From Moorella sp. E308F (GTDB lineage Bacteria > Bacillota > DSM-521 > Neomoorellales > Neomoorellaceae), in NCBI RefSeq assembly GCF_006538365.1, contig NZ_BJKN01000002.1, positions 820,411 through 884,410 of the forward strand: DNA of 64,000 nucleotides. Reading direction: 5' to 3'. How positions within the stretch are numbered: the first letter of the stretch is position 1; each line of letters opens with the position of its first letter. A program made the translations under genes and the position numbers. Shown piece by piece: positions 16,087 to 26,500 of the stretch. Under the pieces are notes generated by a model. It searched no databases and was not told the origin of the DNA. It saw only the letters and a program-made list of their open reading frames with translations.

Positions 16087-16390
16087 CGCTTTCCTCTCTT
16101 TCCCGCAAATCGCCTGCTTCATATTTCTCAATTGCCTCTATTACCCGGATGCGACCGCGGTCTTTGAGCACCTTTACCTTTTTTTCCAGCCTGACGCCTG
16201 CTGCCTCAAGAAGGGCTAAAGCGTGCACGCTTATTTCCGGCTCCAGCTCCAGAGCCAGGCCGCACAAGGAACTCAGCTCCCGGGGCATTGGTATGAGCCG
16301 CCCTTGAAGTCCGGCACCCTGGACGGTCTTTTCCGCCTTTAGGGCATAATGGGTGGAAGGAAAGGTCAGCAATACCAGCTCGTCAGGCAT
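16079..16390 (-). CDS. DUF3343 protein, putative Se/S carrier
   Basis: 103 residues. The N-terminus LVLLTFPSTHYALKAEK and the short motif LIPMPRELSSLCGLAL match the DUF3343 family (small proteins with one conserved Cys near SSLCG). The family often sits beside SelD, YedF or cysteine desulfurase-like genes and is discussed as a sulfur/selenium carrier. The ATG overlaps the stop of the upstream desulfurase-like gene (ATGCCTGA), so the two are coupled. Function in this organism is inferred from that pairing. Confidence 0.72.
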   Translation of the reverse strand: MPDELVLLTFPSTHYALKAEKTVQGAGLQGRLIPMPRELSSLCGLALELEPEISVHALALLEAAGVRLEKKVKVLKDRGRIRVIEAIEKYEAGDLREREESGS

Positions 16391-17534
16391 CCCGCAGCAC
16401 CCCTACCAGTTCCCGCACGGCAGCCAGGGTGGTCTCGATTTCGGCCGAGGTATTAAAGTACCCCGGGCTCAGCCGCAAGGTACCTGTCGCTAGGGTACCG
16501 GTGGTCTGGTGGGCCAGGGGGGCGCAGTGGAGACCTGAACGAGTTGCAATTTCATAATGATCCGCCAGCCAGGCGCTGGCCTCCCCTGCCGAGATACCCC
16601 GGATATTGATTGATATCACCGGTACCCGCCTTTCCGGCTCCGCAGGGCCGTAGACAGTCACTTCCGGGATTTGCTGCAAGCCCTCTAAAAGCTGGCCTGT
16701 CAGCTCCCGGGTATGCCGGCGGATCTTCTCTAACCCGGTTTCCTGGATAAATCTTACCCCCGCCCCCAGGGCGGCAATGGCCGGGGCATTGATAGTGCCG
16801 CTTTCAAATTTGTCGGGCATTATTTCTGGCTGGGTAAACAACTCCGAGCTGCTTCCCGTACCACCATAGATGAGCGGCCTGATAGTATCCGGGTAGCGGA
16901 TATAAAGACCGCCGGTACCGGGAGGACCCATTAATCCCTTATGGCCGGTAAAGGCCAGCAGGGTAATCCCGGCCGTTTCTACATCTACGGAAATTTCCCC
17001 GGCCGTCTGGGCCGTATCTACCAGGTACTGGAGGTGGTGGCGGCGGGCGATCTCTCCCACTTCATGAATAGGCATAATGGTGCCAGTAACATTGGAAGCA
17101 TGGGTGAGGCAGATCAGCCTGGTACGCGACTGGATTGCTTTTTCCACCGCCAGGGGGTCCAGGGTGCCGTCGGCGGCACAGTTAACGATGGTAAATTCCA
17201 CTCCCTTGTTTTTCAGGGCGTATAAGGGCCGAACCACGGCATTATGTTCCATGCTGCTGATAATGACATGGTCCCCGGATTCCAGCAGTCCTTGGAGGGC
17301 CAGGTTCAGGGCTGCGGTAGCATTGACCGTGAAGACTATCTGTTCCGGCTCCCGGATGCCGAAAAGAGCTGCCAGCAATTCTCGCGTTTCCAGCACTACC
17401 CGGCCGGCGTCCAGGGCCCCTTTATTGCCCCCGCGGTTAACGCTGCCGCTCAACTGTCGTAACCTGGCATCAGCCGTCTGGTAGACGACTTCCGGTTTGG
17501 GCCAGGAGGTGGCGGCATTATTCAGGTAAATCAT
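16383..17534 (-). CDS. Cysteine desulfurase / selenocysteine lyase-like enzyme (class V PLP fold)
   Basis: 383 residues. IYLNNAATSWPKPEVV at the N-terminus, the PLP Lys in FTGHKGLMGPPGTGGLYI (about residue 195), and SGLHCAPLAHQTTGTL with the catalytic Cys at about 337. This is the SufS-like subgroup known from EF2568-type loci linked to selenium-dependent Mo hydroxylases. It would deliver S or Se from cysteine/selenocysteine, here perhaps to the DUF3343 protein. No ribosome site is obvious. It is the last-but-one gene of a unit that begins after the cobalamin ECF genes; the intervening 126 bases contain TATATG but no clear promoter. Confidence 0.85.
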   Translation of the reverse strand: MIYLNNAATSWPKPEVVYQTADARLRQLSGSVNRGGNKGALDAGRVVLETRELLAALFGIREPEQIVFTVNATAALNLALQGLLESGDHVIISSMEHNAVVRPLYALKNKGVEFTIVNCAADGTLDPLAVEKAIQSRTRLICLTHASNVTGTIMPIHEVGEIARRHHLQYLVDTAQTAGEISVDVETAGITLLAFTGHKGLMGPPGTGGLYIRYPDTIRPLIYGGTGSSSELFTQPEIMPDKFESGTINAPAIAALGAGVRFIQETGLEKIRRHTRELTGQLLEGLQQIPEVTVYGPAEPERRVPVISINIRGISAGEASAWLADHYEIATRSGLHCAPLAHQTTGTLATGTLRLSPGYFNTSAEIETTLAAVRELVGVLRDA

Positions 17535-17660
17535 GCGCTAATCCCTGACGCTCCCTATCCCGGCTGGAAGAGCCGGGTTATTTTCCGGCAGGACTCTCCT
17601 GCTGTCATATAATATTCTTTTTTTAACCGCGATACCCTGTATACGTGGTATAACTTTTTG

Positions 17661-18380
17661 TTATAAGTCTTTCCTCCCCGGTAAGAAAGTTACTTCCAGC
17701 TTGCGGCGATAGCGCTGCAGTATTTTCACGAAGCTGGAGCCAAAAAGCAGATAAAAGGTAGCGTTGCCTGCGGCATGAAAGGTATCAAGCCAGAAACTGG
17801 CAGCATAAGTGGCCACCAAGGATTGCCAGGTCAGGGGATGAATAAAGCCCGTCCAGGTCCACAGGTTCATTATCCAGCCAAAAAGGTATCCCCACAGAAA
17901 GCTAAATACCGTCATAACCTTTTTGCCCGCCCGGGGGAAGATAATCCCCATCACCCCTGCCGAGGTGCCGGCCAGCCCCCAGGCAAACATCTGCCAGGGC
18001 GTCCACGGGCCCTGGCCCAGGAAAAAGTTGGATACCAGAGCCGCTGTGGAACCGACCATAAACCCGGCCCGCGGTCCGAAGACAAAGCCAGAAATGATTA
18101 CCATAAAGGTGGCCGGCTGGATATTGGGCAAAGCAGCAAAAGGAACCCGGCCAACGGCGGCAATAGTACCCAGCATGGCGATTACGGCTACCTCCCGGGA
18201 AGAAACCCGTCCCTGTTCAAACCCCCAGTACAGCAAAACCAGAGCCATAATAATTATTACCGAAGCCAGCAAACCCCACCCCTGGCCCAAAAGAAGGGCG
18301 TTTATCTTGATACTGGCCAGCAACAAGCCCAGGATAAACACCAGGGCAAGGGGCAACAGCATTCTACGCCAGAAAGCCAC
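17661..18380 (-). CDS. ECF transporter S component, probable corrinoid binder (CbrT-like)
   Basis: About 239 residues with six to seven membrane segments, and the S-component pattern AVIAMLGTIAAVGRVPFAALPNIQPATFMVIISG. GTG 18380 is chosen because GGGAGGT lies 8 bases upstream; the longer reading adds a GC-rich, basic N-terminus with no ribosome site. In an ECF importer the S component binds the vitamin. It follows a fused EcfA and EcfT and all sit downstream of a cobalamin riboswitch, so the substrate is probably a corrinoid. This is context-based; cobalamin S components are divergent in sequence. Confidence 0.82.
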   Translation of the reverse strand: MAFWRRMLLPLALVFILGLLLASIKINALLLGQGWGLLASVIIIMALVLLYWGFEQGRVSSREVAVIAMLGTIAAVGRVPFAALPNIQPATFMVIISGFVFGPRAGFMVGSTAALVSNFFLGQGPWTPWQMFAWGLAGTSAGVMGIIFPRAGKKVMTVFSFLWGYLFGWIMNLWTWTGFIHPLTWQSLVATYAASFWLDTFHAAGNATFYLLFGSSFVKILQRYRRKLEVTFLPGRKDL

Positions 18381-18529
18381 AGGTAATAACCTCCCAAAAC
18401 GCCAGCCGGGTCGTATAAGGCGGCACAGGCAGCCTGGAAAAAATCGCAAAGAACATCCCATGCAATGGGAAAGCCGTACTCGCTAACCGGCCCGCCGGTA
18501 CGGGCCGGGCGGCGGTCCCTCCGGATCCC

Positions 18530-20200
18530 TCACCTTACTTCTGGAACTGCCTGCCTGGCAGGCCATACGGGTTCCAGCCTGTCCAGGGCATCTTGCAGGG
18601 TCAGGACACCGTCAACATAGCCGCGGCACATTTTACCAATCTGGGTGGAATAAAAAACCGACTGGCCCAGGACCTGGTGTTTAGATCCATCGGCTACGAT
18701 CCGGCCGGCAAACAGCAGCAGCACCCGCGTGGCGTAGGCGGCGGCAAATTCTACATCGTGGGTCACCAATACCACACTTACTCCCTCCCTGCTTAAGCCC
18801 GTCAACATTCCTCCCAGCTCGTCTTTCAAACGATAATCCATCCCCCGGGTAGGTTCGTCCAGTACCAGAAGCCGGGGCCGGGTCACCAGTATCGAGGCCA
18901 GGGCTACCCGCTGGCGCTCGCCGCTGCTTAAATCGCGGGGGTTTACCCGCCGGTAGCGCTGTAAGCCGAGCTTCTTCAGGAGTTCGTCAACCACACCGTC
19001 ATCGGTTAGACCGAAATTTTTTAAGGTGAATAGTAATTCCTCTTCCACGGTATCCTGGAAGAGATAATCATTGGGATTCTGGGAAAGGTAGGCAATCCTG
19101 CCGTCCCCGGGCCGGCACTCGTTACTCAGGTCGCGGCCCATTACCAGCACCCGGCCCCGTCCCGGTTTTAACAAGCCGGCCATGGTCTTCAGGAGGGTGG
19201 ATTTACCGGCGCCGTTATTACCCAGGATAGCCACCAGCTCACCGCCGGCAATTTGCAAACTGATGTCCTGCAGGGCTTCTTTACCGTTGGGATAGGTAAA
19301 CCATACCCTGCTCATGGTCAAAACCGGTTCTCCCGGATTTTCATTTACTACCGGCCTTAAAGGAGGAAACTTCCGGTAGTTAAAGTTGGACCGCAGTAAC
19401 CGGCGTCCTTCCTTGACGGTAACGGGAACAGAGGGGAAACCTAGCCGGGCAAAAAAACGAGCCACGGGAGGAATAAAAGGAATTTCCCTTGCTACCGCCC
19501 AGCGGGCCAGTTGTTCCGGTGTACCCTCATATTTGACCTGGCCGTCTTCCATGAGCACTACCCGATCAGCAAGGTGGAAACACCTTTCCAGCCGCTGCTC
19601 GATTAAAATTATGGTCAGGCCCATCTCCTCATTTAACCGTTTAATGAGATTAAAAAATTCCTCGGCCGCTACTGGATCCAGCTGGGAGGTAGGCTCGTCT
19701 AAAACCAGCGCTCTTGGCTGCATGGCCAGGACGGCAGCCAGAGCCAGCTTTTGCTTCTGCCCGCCGGAAAGGTGCGCGGTAAATTCCTGTCTTACCTCTG
19801 CCAGATCCAGAAAGCTCAGGACTTCGGCTACCCGCCGGGACATTTCTGCCTGGGGCAAGCCCAGGTTTTCCAGGCCGAAAGCGATCTCGGCCTCGACACT
19901 GGTCATAACCAGCTGCTTTTCCGGATCCTGGAAGACTATCCCTACTTCCCGGGCCAGTTTTCGCCGGTCCATCTGGCCCATGTCCCGCCCTTGAAAATAA
20001 ACCTTGCCCCCAAACCTGCCGCCGTAAAAGTCCGGGATCAGTCCGGCCAGCGCCCGCGCTAAAGAAGACTTGCCCGATCCCGAACCGCCGGTTATAAGCA
20101 AAAACTCCCCTTCCTCGATACTTAAATCAATGCCTTTTAAGGCCGGTTTTTCCCTATCCGGGTAATAATAGGTCAAATTTTCACATTGAAATAAGGGCAA
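18530..20200 (-). CDS. Fused double ATPase of an ECF transporter (EcfA-EcfA')
   Basis: About 556 residues with two ABC ATPase domains. The first has Walker A GGSGSGKSS, signature LSGGQKQKLALA and Walker B ALVLDEPTSQLD; the second has GNNGAGKST, LSSGERQRVALA and LLVLDEPTRGMD. Both signature regions match energy-coupling ATPases. TTG 20200 is preferred to GTG 20209 because GGGGGTGG lies 5 bases upstream of it. The start overlaps the EcfT gene, giving coupling. It powers corrinoid import with EcfT and the S component. A fused pair in one chain is less common than two separate EcfA subunits. Confidence 0.9.
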   Translation of the reverse strand: MPLFQCENLTYYYPDREKPALKGIDLSIEEGEFLLITGGSGSGKSSLARALAGLIPDFYGGRFGGKVYFQGRDMGQMDRRKLAREVGIVFQDPEKQLVMTSVEAEIAFGLENLGLPQAEMSRRVAEVLSFLDLAEVRQEFTAHLSGGQKQKLALAAVLAMQPRALVLDEPTSQLDPVAAEEFFNLIKRLNEEMGLTIILIEQRLERCFHLADRVVLMEDGQVKYEGTPEQLARWAVAREIPFIPPVARFFARLGFPSVPVTVKEGRRLLRSNFNYRKFPPLRPVVNENPGEPVLTMSRVWFTYPNGKEALQDISLQIAGGELVAILGNNGAGKSTLLKTMAGLLKPGRGRVLVMGRDLSNECRPGDGRIAYLSQNPNDYLFQDTVEEELLFTLKNFGLTDDGVVDELLKKLGLQRYRRVNPRDLSSGERQRVALASILVTRPRLLVLDEPTRGMDYRLKDELGGMLTGLSREGVSVVLVTHDVEFAAAYATRVLLLFAGRIVADGSKHQVLGQSVFYSTQIGKMCRGYVDGVLTLQDALDRLEPVWPARQAVPEVR

Positions 20201-21102
20201 CGCTGCCACCCCCAGCTCAATACCATCGGAACGGATAAAGAAAGAATGATAATGATTAAAATAATTATGGTCATAGGGCCTTTAATCAAGTAGTCCAACT
20301 GCGGGTAAAAAATGAAGGTGCTGAATCCTTTGGCCTGACCATAAACGGCCGTTGCTAAAGCCAAGAGGGCCCCTCCAAGGCAAAGGCTGTCCCGCGGCCG
20401 CCAGGTATCCCGCCGGTAACAGGAGCGCCGGCCGCTGCCAAAGGCCCGCGCCTGCATAGCCTCGGCTATTTCCAGGGAATCTTCTAGGGAAGAGAGGAGC
20501 AGGATATTCATCAGAGCAGCATATCTGTGCAGCCTTTCTTTTAACGTTCCAGTATGAAAATCAACGCCCCTTATCATTTGCACTTCCTGGATGTTTGCCA
20601 TTTGCCTGACCATGGTCGGAAACAATCTGGTAGCCAGGGACAGCACCAGAGCCGATCTGGAGGCAAAGCGTGCCAGCAAACTTAAAACTTTATCCGGGTG
20701 AACTATAAGATTATAGAGGCAAAAGATGCTGATGATGGCTAAAAGCCGCACGCTCATAGCCGCTCCGTAACAAATGGCTTCCAACGAGACGGTTAAGCGG
20801 CCGAAAACCGGCAGGCGCGGTCCCCACCAGATTATCGTCTTCCCGGCATGGGTCAACAGGGCGTTGACAATAATCACCGGCAACAGCAAGCCCAGGCTGA
20901 GCCGCAAATAAATTTCCCAGACCGCAAGACCCCGGGCAGCGCTAATGGCCAGGACAACGACCAGTAATAACCCCAGCAGGTAAAGGGGGTTGGTGAACAC
21001 CAGGGCCAGCACAAATAAAATGCCCAAGTAAGTCAGGGCTGCCGCCGGATGCAGGCTCTGTAAAAAGAGACCTTTGTCCTGGTAAAAAAATTGATTGAAC
21101 AT
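20173..21102 (-). CDS. ecfT: EcfT transmembrane coupling subunit
   Basis: 309 residues, about five to seven membrane helices. The EcfT coupling motif is visible as EAMQARAFGSGRR at about residue 215 (the family has two such Ala-Arg motifs, the other being MIRGVDF-like near residue 178). It links ATPases to the S component. GGAGGG before ATG 21102. The C-terminus is longer than average and ends in hydrophobic helices. It overlaps the EcfA start and follows the alpha/alpha-barrel protein by 117 bases. Confidence 0.88.
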   Translation of the reverse strand: MFNQFFYQDKGLFLQSLHPAAALTYLGILFVLALVFTNPLYLLGLLLVVVLAISAARGLAVWEIYLRLSLGLLLPVIIVNALLTHAGKTIIWWGPRLPVFGRLTVSLEAICYGAAMSVRLLAIISIFCLYNLIVHPDKVLSLLARFASRSALVLSLATRLFPTMVRQMANIQEVQMIRGVDFHTGTLKERLHRYAALMNILLLSSLEDSLEIAEAMQARAFGSGRRSCYRRDTWRPRDSLCLGGALLALATAVYGQAKGFSTFIFYPQLDYLIKGPMTIIILIIIILSLSVPMVLSWGWQRCPYFNVKI

Positions 21103-21219
21103 CTTCAGTGAAGCCCTCCAAAATGTGCTCCTGCGGAAACTGAAATACTATTTTTCGCCCGTTGGATGTTCCTTGCGGAGCTGACGATTGCCGGCATCGG
21201 CTGTTGCCATAAAGGTGGT

Positions 21220-22590
21220 TTAGTTTGAATTTTTTATGCTCACCGTTTGGGAAATTGCATCCCAGTCTACCTGGTAGCCAAAGGCTTCCGCTACAAACCG
21301 GGCCGGGAGATAGGTACGACCTTCTCGCAGCAGGGGAGCGACGCCGATGCTCCTGGGCTGGCCATTGATGTAGCCGGTCTCTTCGCCAATAACAAGGGTT
21401 ACTGTAACGCCATCCTTGCTCAGTTTAACAGCAGAAGATTTCTCATCCCAGCTAACACCATCACCAGGCACGTCCAGGGCATAAGCCAGGTAACGCACGG
21501 GTACATACGTCCGATCGTTGTCAATGAAAGGGGCTGCATCCATCGCCTTTACATCTTCTTTCCCCTCGGCCACAACTGTATAGCTCCTGTCGCCAACAAT
21601 AAAACGTGCTTTATACCGGTTAGCAGCAGGCGGCGTGGCTAATCGAGCATAAAACGGCTGACCAAAATAGAGGCTGGCCAGGGCCATTAAGGCCTGACTG
21701 GTAGCCATTTCATTACTTCCCGCCCCAGTGATGTGTTCAAAGGAACCGTCAGGCAACTGGAAGCGAAGGAGGGCAGTTAAAATATTTCCTCCTGCTTTGT
21801 TAAAATTGCCTTGAAGTGGATCAATGCCAACTGCAGTCAGCCCTTCAATGACCATGCAGGAGCTTTCTGGATTTTCCGCCCCCCAGGACTCAAAACCGCC
21901 ATTTTCTTTTTGGGCCTTAGCCAGGTAAGCCACTGCCTTTTGGACAACCGGACTATCTTTTTTTTCACCTAAAGCCCCCAGGGCCATTAACGCCATACCG
22001 GTAGAATCCACATCGGACGTTTCTTTATCTGTAGCGTCCCAGTAAAAGGAACCGTCGGCGTGCTGCCTGGCCACCAGCCAGCTTAGGGCCTTGCTCTTAT
22101 CGGGAATATCAGCGCCGGCAGCATGCAGGGCCAATACCGCCCAGATATGGGCATTAACTAGCTGTTCACCGCCATGAGCTATATTGTCAGCAAACTTACC
22201 ACTGGCGAGCTGGGCATCCTGGATCTTTTTTATAAGGTTCTGGCCCTGGTAATTATAGGGGTTCCCTCCAGCAGCCAGAACGGCCAGGACCAGGGTGGCA
22301 TAATCATTCATTTCCCCGGATGCGGTAGCAGCAGCCAGCATTTTTTCACAGGCCTGGCCGGCCAGCGTACCTTTTAAATCCCTTCCTGACGCCGCCAGGG
22401 CAATATAGCTCCAGGGAGACAAAATACCTCTGGCCTTCTCTCTTGTTAACAAATAAGCGGCAGCGTTATTTAATGATTTTCCGGCGCTATCCAACCCGGC
22501 AAGGGCCCAGGCTGGCGTGGCGGCGCCAGCGATAAGTAAGAATAAAATTAAAAAAGCCAGTGCCAAATCTGAAATCCTCTGTTTTAACAT
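21220..22590 (-). CDS. Secreted alpha/alpha-barrel (prenyltransferase-repeat) protein with copper-amine-oxidase-like C-terminus
   Basis: 456 residues. Signal peptide at 1-30 (LALAFLILFLLIAGAATPAWA). Residues 35-315 are squalene-cyclase/prenyltransferase-type repeats (DGSFYWDATDKETSDVDSTGMA, ENGGFESWGAENPESSC, DGSFEHITGAGSNEMATS). Residues 328-456 form two copper-amine-oxidase N-like modules (DNDRTYVPVRYLAYAL, REGRTYLPARFVAEAFG), which are cell-wall modules in Firmicutes. The alpha/alpha barrel corresponds to the N-terminal domain of animal transcobalamin. It is in the B12-riboswitch operon and could bind corrinoid with the next protein; that is inference. Confidence 0.8.
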   Translation of the reverse strand: MLKQRISDLALAFLILFLLIAGAATPAWALAGLDSAGKSLNNAAAYLLTREKARGILSPWSYIALAASGRDLKGTLAGQACEKMLAAATASGEMNDYATLVLAVLAAGGNPYNYQGQNLIKKIQDAQLASGKFADNIAHGGEQLVNAHIWAVLALHAAGADIPDKSKALSWLVARQHADGSFYWDATDKETSDVDSTGMALMALGALGEKKDSPVVQKAVAYLAKAQKENGGFESWGAENPESSCMVIEGLTAVGIDPLQGNFNKAGGNILTALLRFQLPDGSFEHITGAGSNEMATSQALMALASLYFGQPFYARLATPPAANRYKARFIVGDRSYTVVAEGKEDVKAMDAAPFIDNDRTYVPVRYLAYALDVPGDGVSWDEKSSAVKLSKDGVTVTLVIGEETGYINGQPRSIGVAPLLREGRTYLPARFVAEAFGYQVDWDAISQTVSIKNSN

Positions 22591-22615
22591 GCCTGTGTAC
22601 CCCTTTCCTGATAAA

Positions 22616-23377
22616 TCAAGGTGAAGCCGCCTTCAACTCTTCCCAGGTGGGCCCGGTACTGTTCAGGGTTTCGCTATACCACCAGATAATCTTATCACCT
22701 GACCGAATCCCTTTCTCGCTGGCCGCCACCATGGGGATCTCCTCGTTAACCTTATACATCCAGCCGGCCATACCTTTATTGTCTTGCCCGGCTATACCCA
22801 GGACAAAATTGCCGTATACAGGGCTCATGCTGTATTTCAGGCCGCTGGCATCCAGGGCCCCGAGGGCCGTCAACCCCCATTTGTTGTTTTTAGCAACCGT
22901 CACCGTAGCAGGACCATAAAGGAGTTGCCCTTTCATGCCAACTACGGCAATATCCACCCGACACCCGGAGGCGGCAGGAGAATCCTGGTTATAACTGCTG
23001 TTGCCGTCTTTCTTAGCTGCTGGTAGAGGGGCGCTGCTGCCGGCATCACTCTGGCTGCCAGCACTCTGCGCCAGCTGTGTCGCCTGGGGAGTACCGGCAG
23101 GTCCCGAGGCTTTCCCCCCGCCGGTTATAGCGCTGTCACCTGACTTCTCCCCCGCCGTTTTTTCCGGCGGCTTGAGGGTCTCAGGCGCTTTTTGATTGCC
23201 GGCACTTTCCGGAACGCTGCCGGCAACAGCATTCTCCGCTGGTAAGGGAGCCCCGGTGGGTGGTGTCCGGACATTATCAGCCCCGCGTGGCCCGGTATAG
23301 AAATTGGAGATTGCCGGCCCTATTAAGGCCAGTAAGACGATCAGGGCCGCTACCAGGTAAATAAATTTTTTTTGCAT
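22616..23377 (-). CDS. Membrane-anchored DUF4430 (transcobalamin beta-domain-like) protein
   Basis: 253 residues. One N-terminal membrane segment (residues 5-22) without a convincing cleavage site, then an Ala/Pro/Gly/Ser-rich linker of about 110 residues, then a DUF4430 domain from about 137 to the end: CRVDIAVVGMKGQLLYGP, KWGLTALGALDASGLKY, GMAGWMYKVN, DKIIWWY. DUF4430 is related to the C-terminal beta domain of transcobalamin and intrinsic factor. The paired alpha/alpha-barrel gene follows 25 bases on. Ribosome site GAGGAAT. Together they would rebuild a two-domain B12 carrier from two chains. Confidence 0.8.
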   Translation of the reverse strand: MQKKFIYLVAALIVLLALIGPAISNFYTGPRGADNVRTPPTGAPLPAENAVAGSVPESAGNQKAPETLKPPEKTAGEKSGDSAITGGGKASGPAGTPQATQLAQSAGSQSDAGSSAPLPAAKKDGNSSYNQDSPAASGCRVDIAVVGMKGQLLYGPATVTVAKNNKWGLTALGALDASGLKYSMSPVYGNFVLGIAGQDNKGMAGWMYKVNEEIPMVAASEKGIRSGDKIIWWYSETLNSTGPTWEELKAASP

Positions 23378-23512
23378 TTACGATTCCTCGCTATGCCTGT
23401 ATTATCAGTCCCGTTAAGGCCACCTTGTCTGGGCCCGTAAGATCTCTAGCAATGATGAGGAGCACCGCTGGACTCGCCGGCGCTCCCCACCGTTTTAATC
23501 ATTCTTTTCTAT

Positions 23513-26500
23513 CTACTCTGCTACTAGCATCCTGTAGACCATCACTGCACATTCTGCCCGGCTGGCCGCCTCTCCGGGCCGGAAAGTCCCATCTTCAAAG
23601 CCTTTAACCAGCCCGTGGGCGGCAGCTGCACCCACGCTCTTTCTGGCCCAGGCAGAGACTTTGTCGTTATCTTTAAAGGATAGTTTCTCCTCGCCCTCAG
23701 GCAAGTTCATGGCCCGTACCAGCATAACCGCCACTTCTTCGCGGGTAATGGTCTTTTCCGGGCGGAAGGTGCCGTCCTCATAGCCCTTGACCAGGCCGTT
23801 GCCGGCGGCGGCAGTTACTGCCCCGGCGTACCAGGCGTCACCTTTTACGTCCTTAAAGGGGTTCTTCGTCCCTTCTTTCACCTCCAGGCCCAGGGCCTTG
23901 ACCAGGAGGCTGGCAAATTCCGCTCTGGTCACCGCCCGGCCCGGCTCGAAGCGGCTGCTGTCCACCCCAGCCACAATGCCAGCCCCGGCCAGGGTTTCAA
24001 TGGTATCCTTCGCCCAGGCAAACGAATTATTAGTTACATCCTCAAAAGATTTCCTGGCTTCCTTTGCAAACACGGCATAGTCGGAGAAGTGGTTTATCCG
24101 GGCCAAGATTAAGCCTTTAGACATGTCGACCACGGCCGGTATAGCTACCCACTGGCCTTTTGTCTTATCGTACCAGGCCAGGGCCAGGTTTTCCGGTTTG
24201 GCCAGGGGCGGCAAGGCAATTTTTAAGTTTAAGGTCACCGGTATGTTGAAGGTAGTTCCGTCGGGTCCAAAATTGTAAATTGCCGATATTTGCTGGTAGC
24301 CTGCCGGCGGAGGAGCCTGGGCGGCATTACCCCCGTTATTTCCAGCGCTCGCAACAACAGTATTCTTCTTAATGGTAATCTCTAAATCGTTTTGTAATGC
24401 CTCGGCTGGTATGGACAGGGCTATTTCTTCTTTAGCATCAGTTATGATTGCTCCCGCTGAAGCGGTGACCTTCTGGGCCAGATCAATTTGGTTTTGGGCC
24501 AGTTCTTTTCTCAGGGCGGCAATTTCAGCACGGCTCATGGCTTTTTCGCCGCCAGTGACTACCACGGCTTTTTTAACTTCGCTTAAAGGAGCGATCTGGA
24601 AGGTACCCTCTGTTAATTCCAGCAACTGGTTAATTTTCGCTAATGCATCCACGGCAACTTGGGGGGCCTGTAGGGCTACTGGGAGTTTTTTATTTTGCTC
24701 CTTTAGATCGGCCGGTACAGACATAGCCGTCGAGGCAGATGTGCTGCTTTTTACCAGACTTTCCCACACTGGTCCCGAAGAGCTCCAGTCCGTACTGTAC
24801 CACCAGATGATCTGGTCGCCCTCCTGGATCGCTTTCTGGGAAGCGCCCACTATGGGTACGCTGCCGTTGACTTTGTACATCCACCCGTTCATACCACTGT
24901 TGGCCTGGCCGGCGATGCTTTTAACAAAGCCGTTATCGTCGACGTAGGAAAGACCGGTGGCGTCCAGGGCTCCCAGGGCCGTCAGGCCCCACCTGCCGTT
25001 TTTGCTCACCATGACCGAGCCGGGCCCATAAAGGAGCTCGCCGTTCATGCCTACTACGGCAATGTCGACGATGCAGTAATCACGATCCGGAGTGGATGAG
25101 GTGGGTAAGGTAATATTGAGAATGGCCGTCGCCGTCAGGCCGTTATAAATAGCCTTTACCACCGTCTGGCCGGTATTGAGGGCAGTGACCAGGCCGTAGT
25201 CGCTGTCAGAAACACTAGCGATGCTGGTATCGCCCACCGACCAGACGGCCTCGTTGGTCACGTCGCTCCTCGTGCCGTCAAAATAAGCCAGTACGGCCTT
25301 AAACTGCTGCTTGCCGTTGAGATTGAGGCTGGCAGCAGCAGGTTGAACAAGAAGGCCCAGGGAAGTTCTGGGGTCGATTGTTCCAGCCAGGATAAGATAA
25401 GTATAAAGGGCCTCGCTGGCGTCCAAAACATTTCTATATGCACCAAAGCTACCATCATCGTTCAAGGCTTTGAGCATCATGTAGGATACCGGCGATAACC
25501 CCGTAGGGCTTCGCCAGCTCAAAAGATCATGTCCCAGCCTTTTCAGGGTAATAATCACTTCGGTGGTATCTACTACCGGATCTTCGGCCCAAGACTCGGT
25601 GCGATAATACACGCTGCCGTCAGGCTGCAGCCACTTCTTTAAATAGGCCAGGCCCTTATCGATGGCGCTCTGGATTTGCGGGTCATTTTGTTGATAACCT
25701 GGCAGATAAGTCAAGGCCCGGATCGCCTGGGCGGTAGACATAAAGTCGGGGTAAAAAGTGTTACCCACCGCCTCTCCCCAGGCGCCATAAGTGGCCTCGG
25801 CCACGCTTTGCTTGCCCAGGATGTAATCGTGGGCATAAACATCATTGATTAAGGTTATCTGGCCCGCTTCCCCCAGAGCAATATAGGCCCACATGTCGCT
25901 GTAAACGCTGTTGTCAAAACCGTTAGGAGAATGCCGTTCCTTTAAAAGATTTGCCAGCTTATTTACCCGTACTGTATCACCCCATCTATTTAAGGCCAAC
26001 AAGCATTGGGCTATAGTTTTCGTTCTTGATCTTTTCACCCATGGAGAACTGCTGCCGGCATAATCATTATACGTTTTACCTAAAGATTTTAAGGCAATCA
26101 GGGTTTCGGCCGTAGAAAAGGTACTATCCCACTGGGCCGGGATAGCGCCAGTGTCTACGTCCTGGATATCTTTAAGGTAAGCCAGGCCCTCCTGGATGGT
26201 TTTATAAACGTCGCTACCTTCTACCTTCGCCCCGTCAAAGTAGCTGAGGGCCGTAAGCACCTGGGCCGTTAAATCCGGTTCCTCCGCGGTATAACCGCTC
26301 CATGCCGCTCCGGCTGGCTGCCCCCAGGCGTTTTTATGTTCATGTTTAAACCCATTAAGGTAGTTCAAGGCATACACCTGGTCAATGACACTAAGCCTGC
26401 CTGCTTTGCCAAGGGCGGTTAAAACTGTAACATCGTCATAAATGCTGTTGCCAAAATAAATCGTTCCATTAGTAGTCTTTTGTTTAGCAATAATGGCGTC

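Noticed and set aside
17640-17665. TTATAAC/GTTATA palindrome after the S component as terminator
   Set aside because: The stem is weak and AT-only, with no U run; read-through into the desulfurase gene cannot be excluded.
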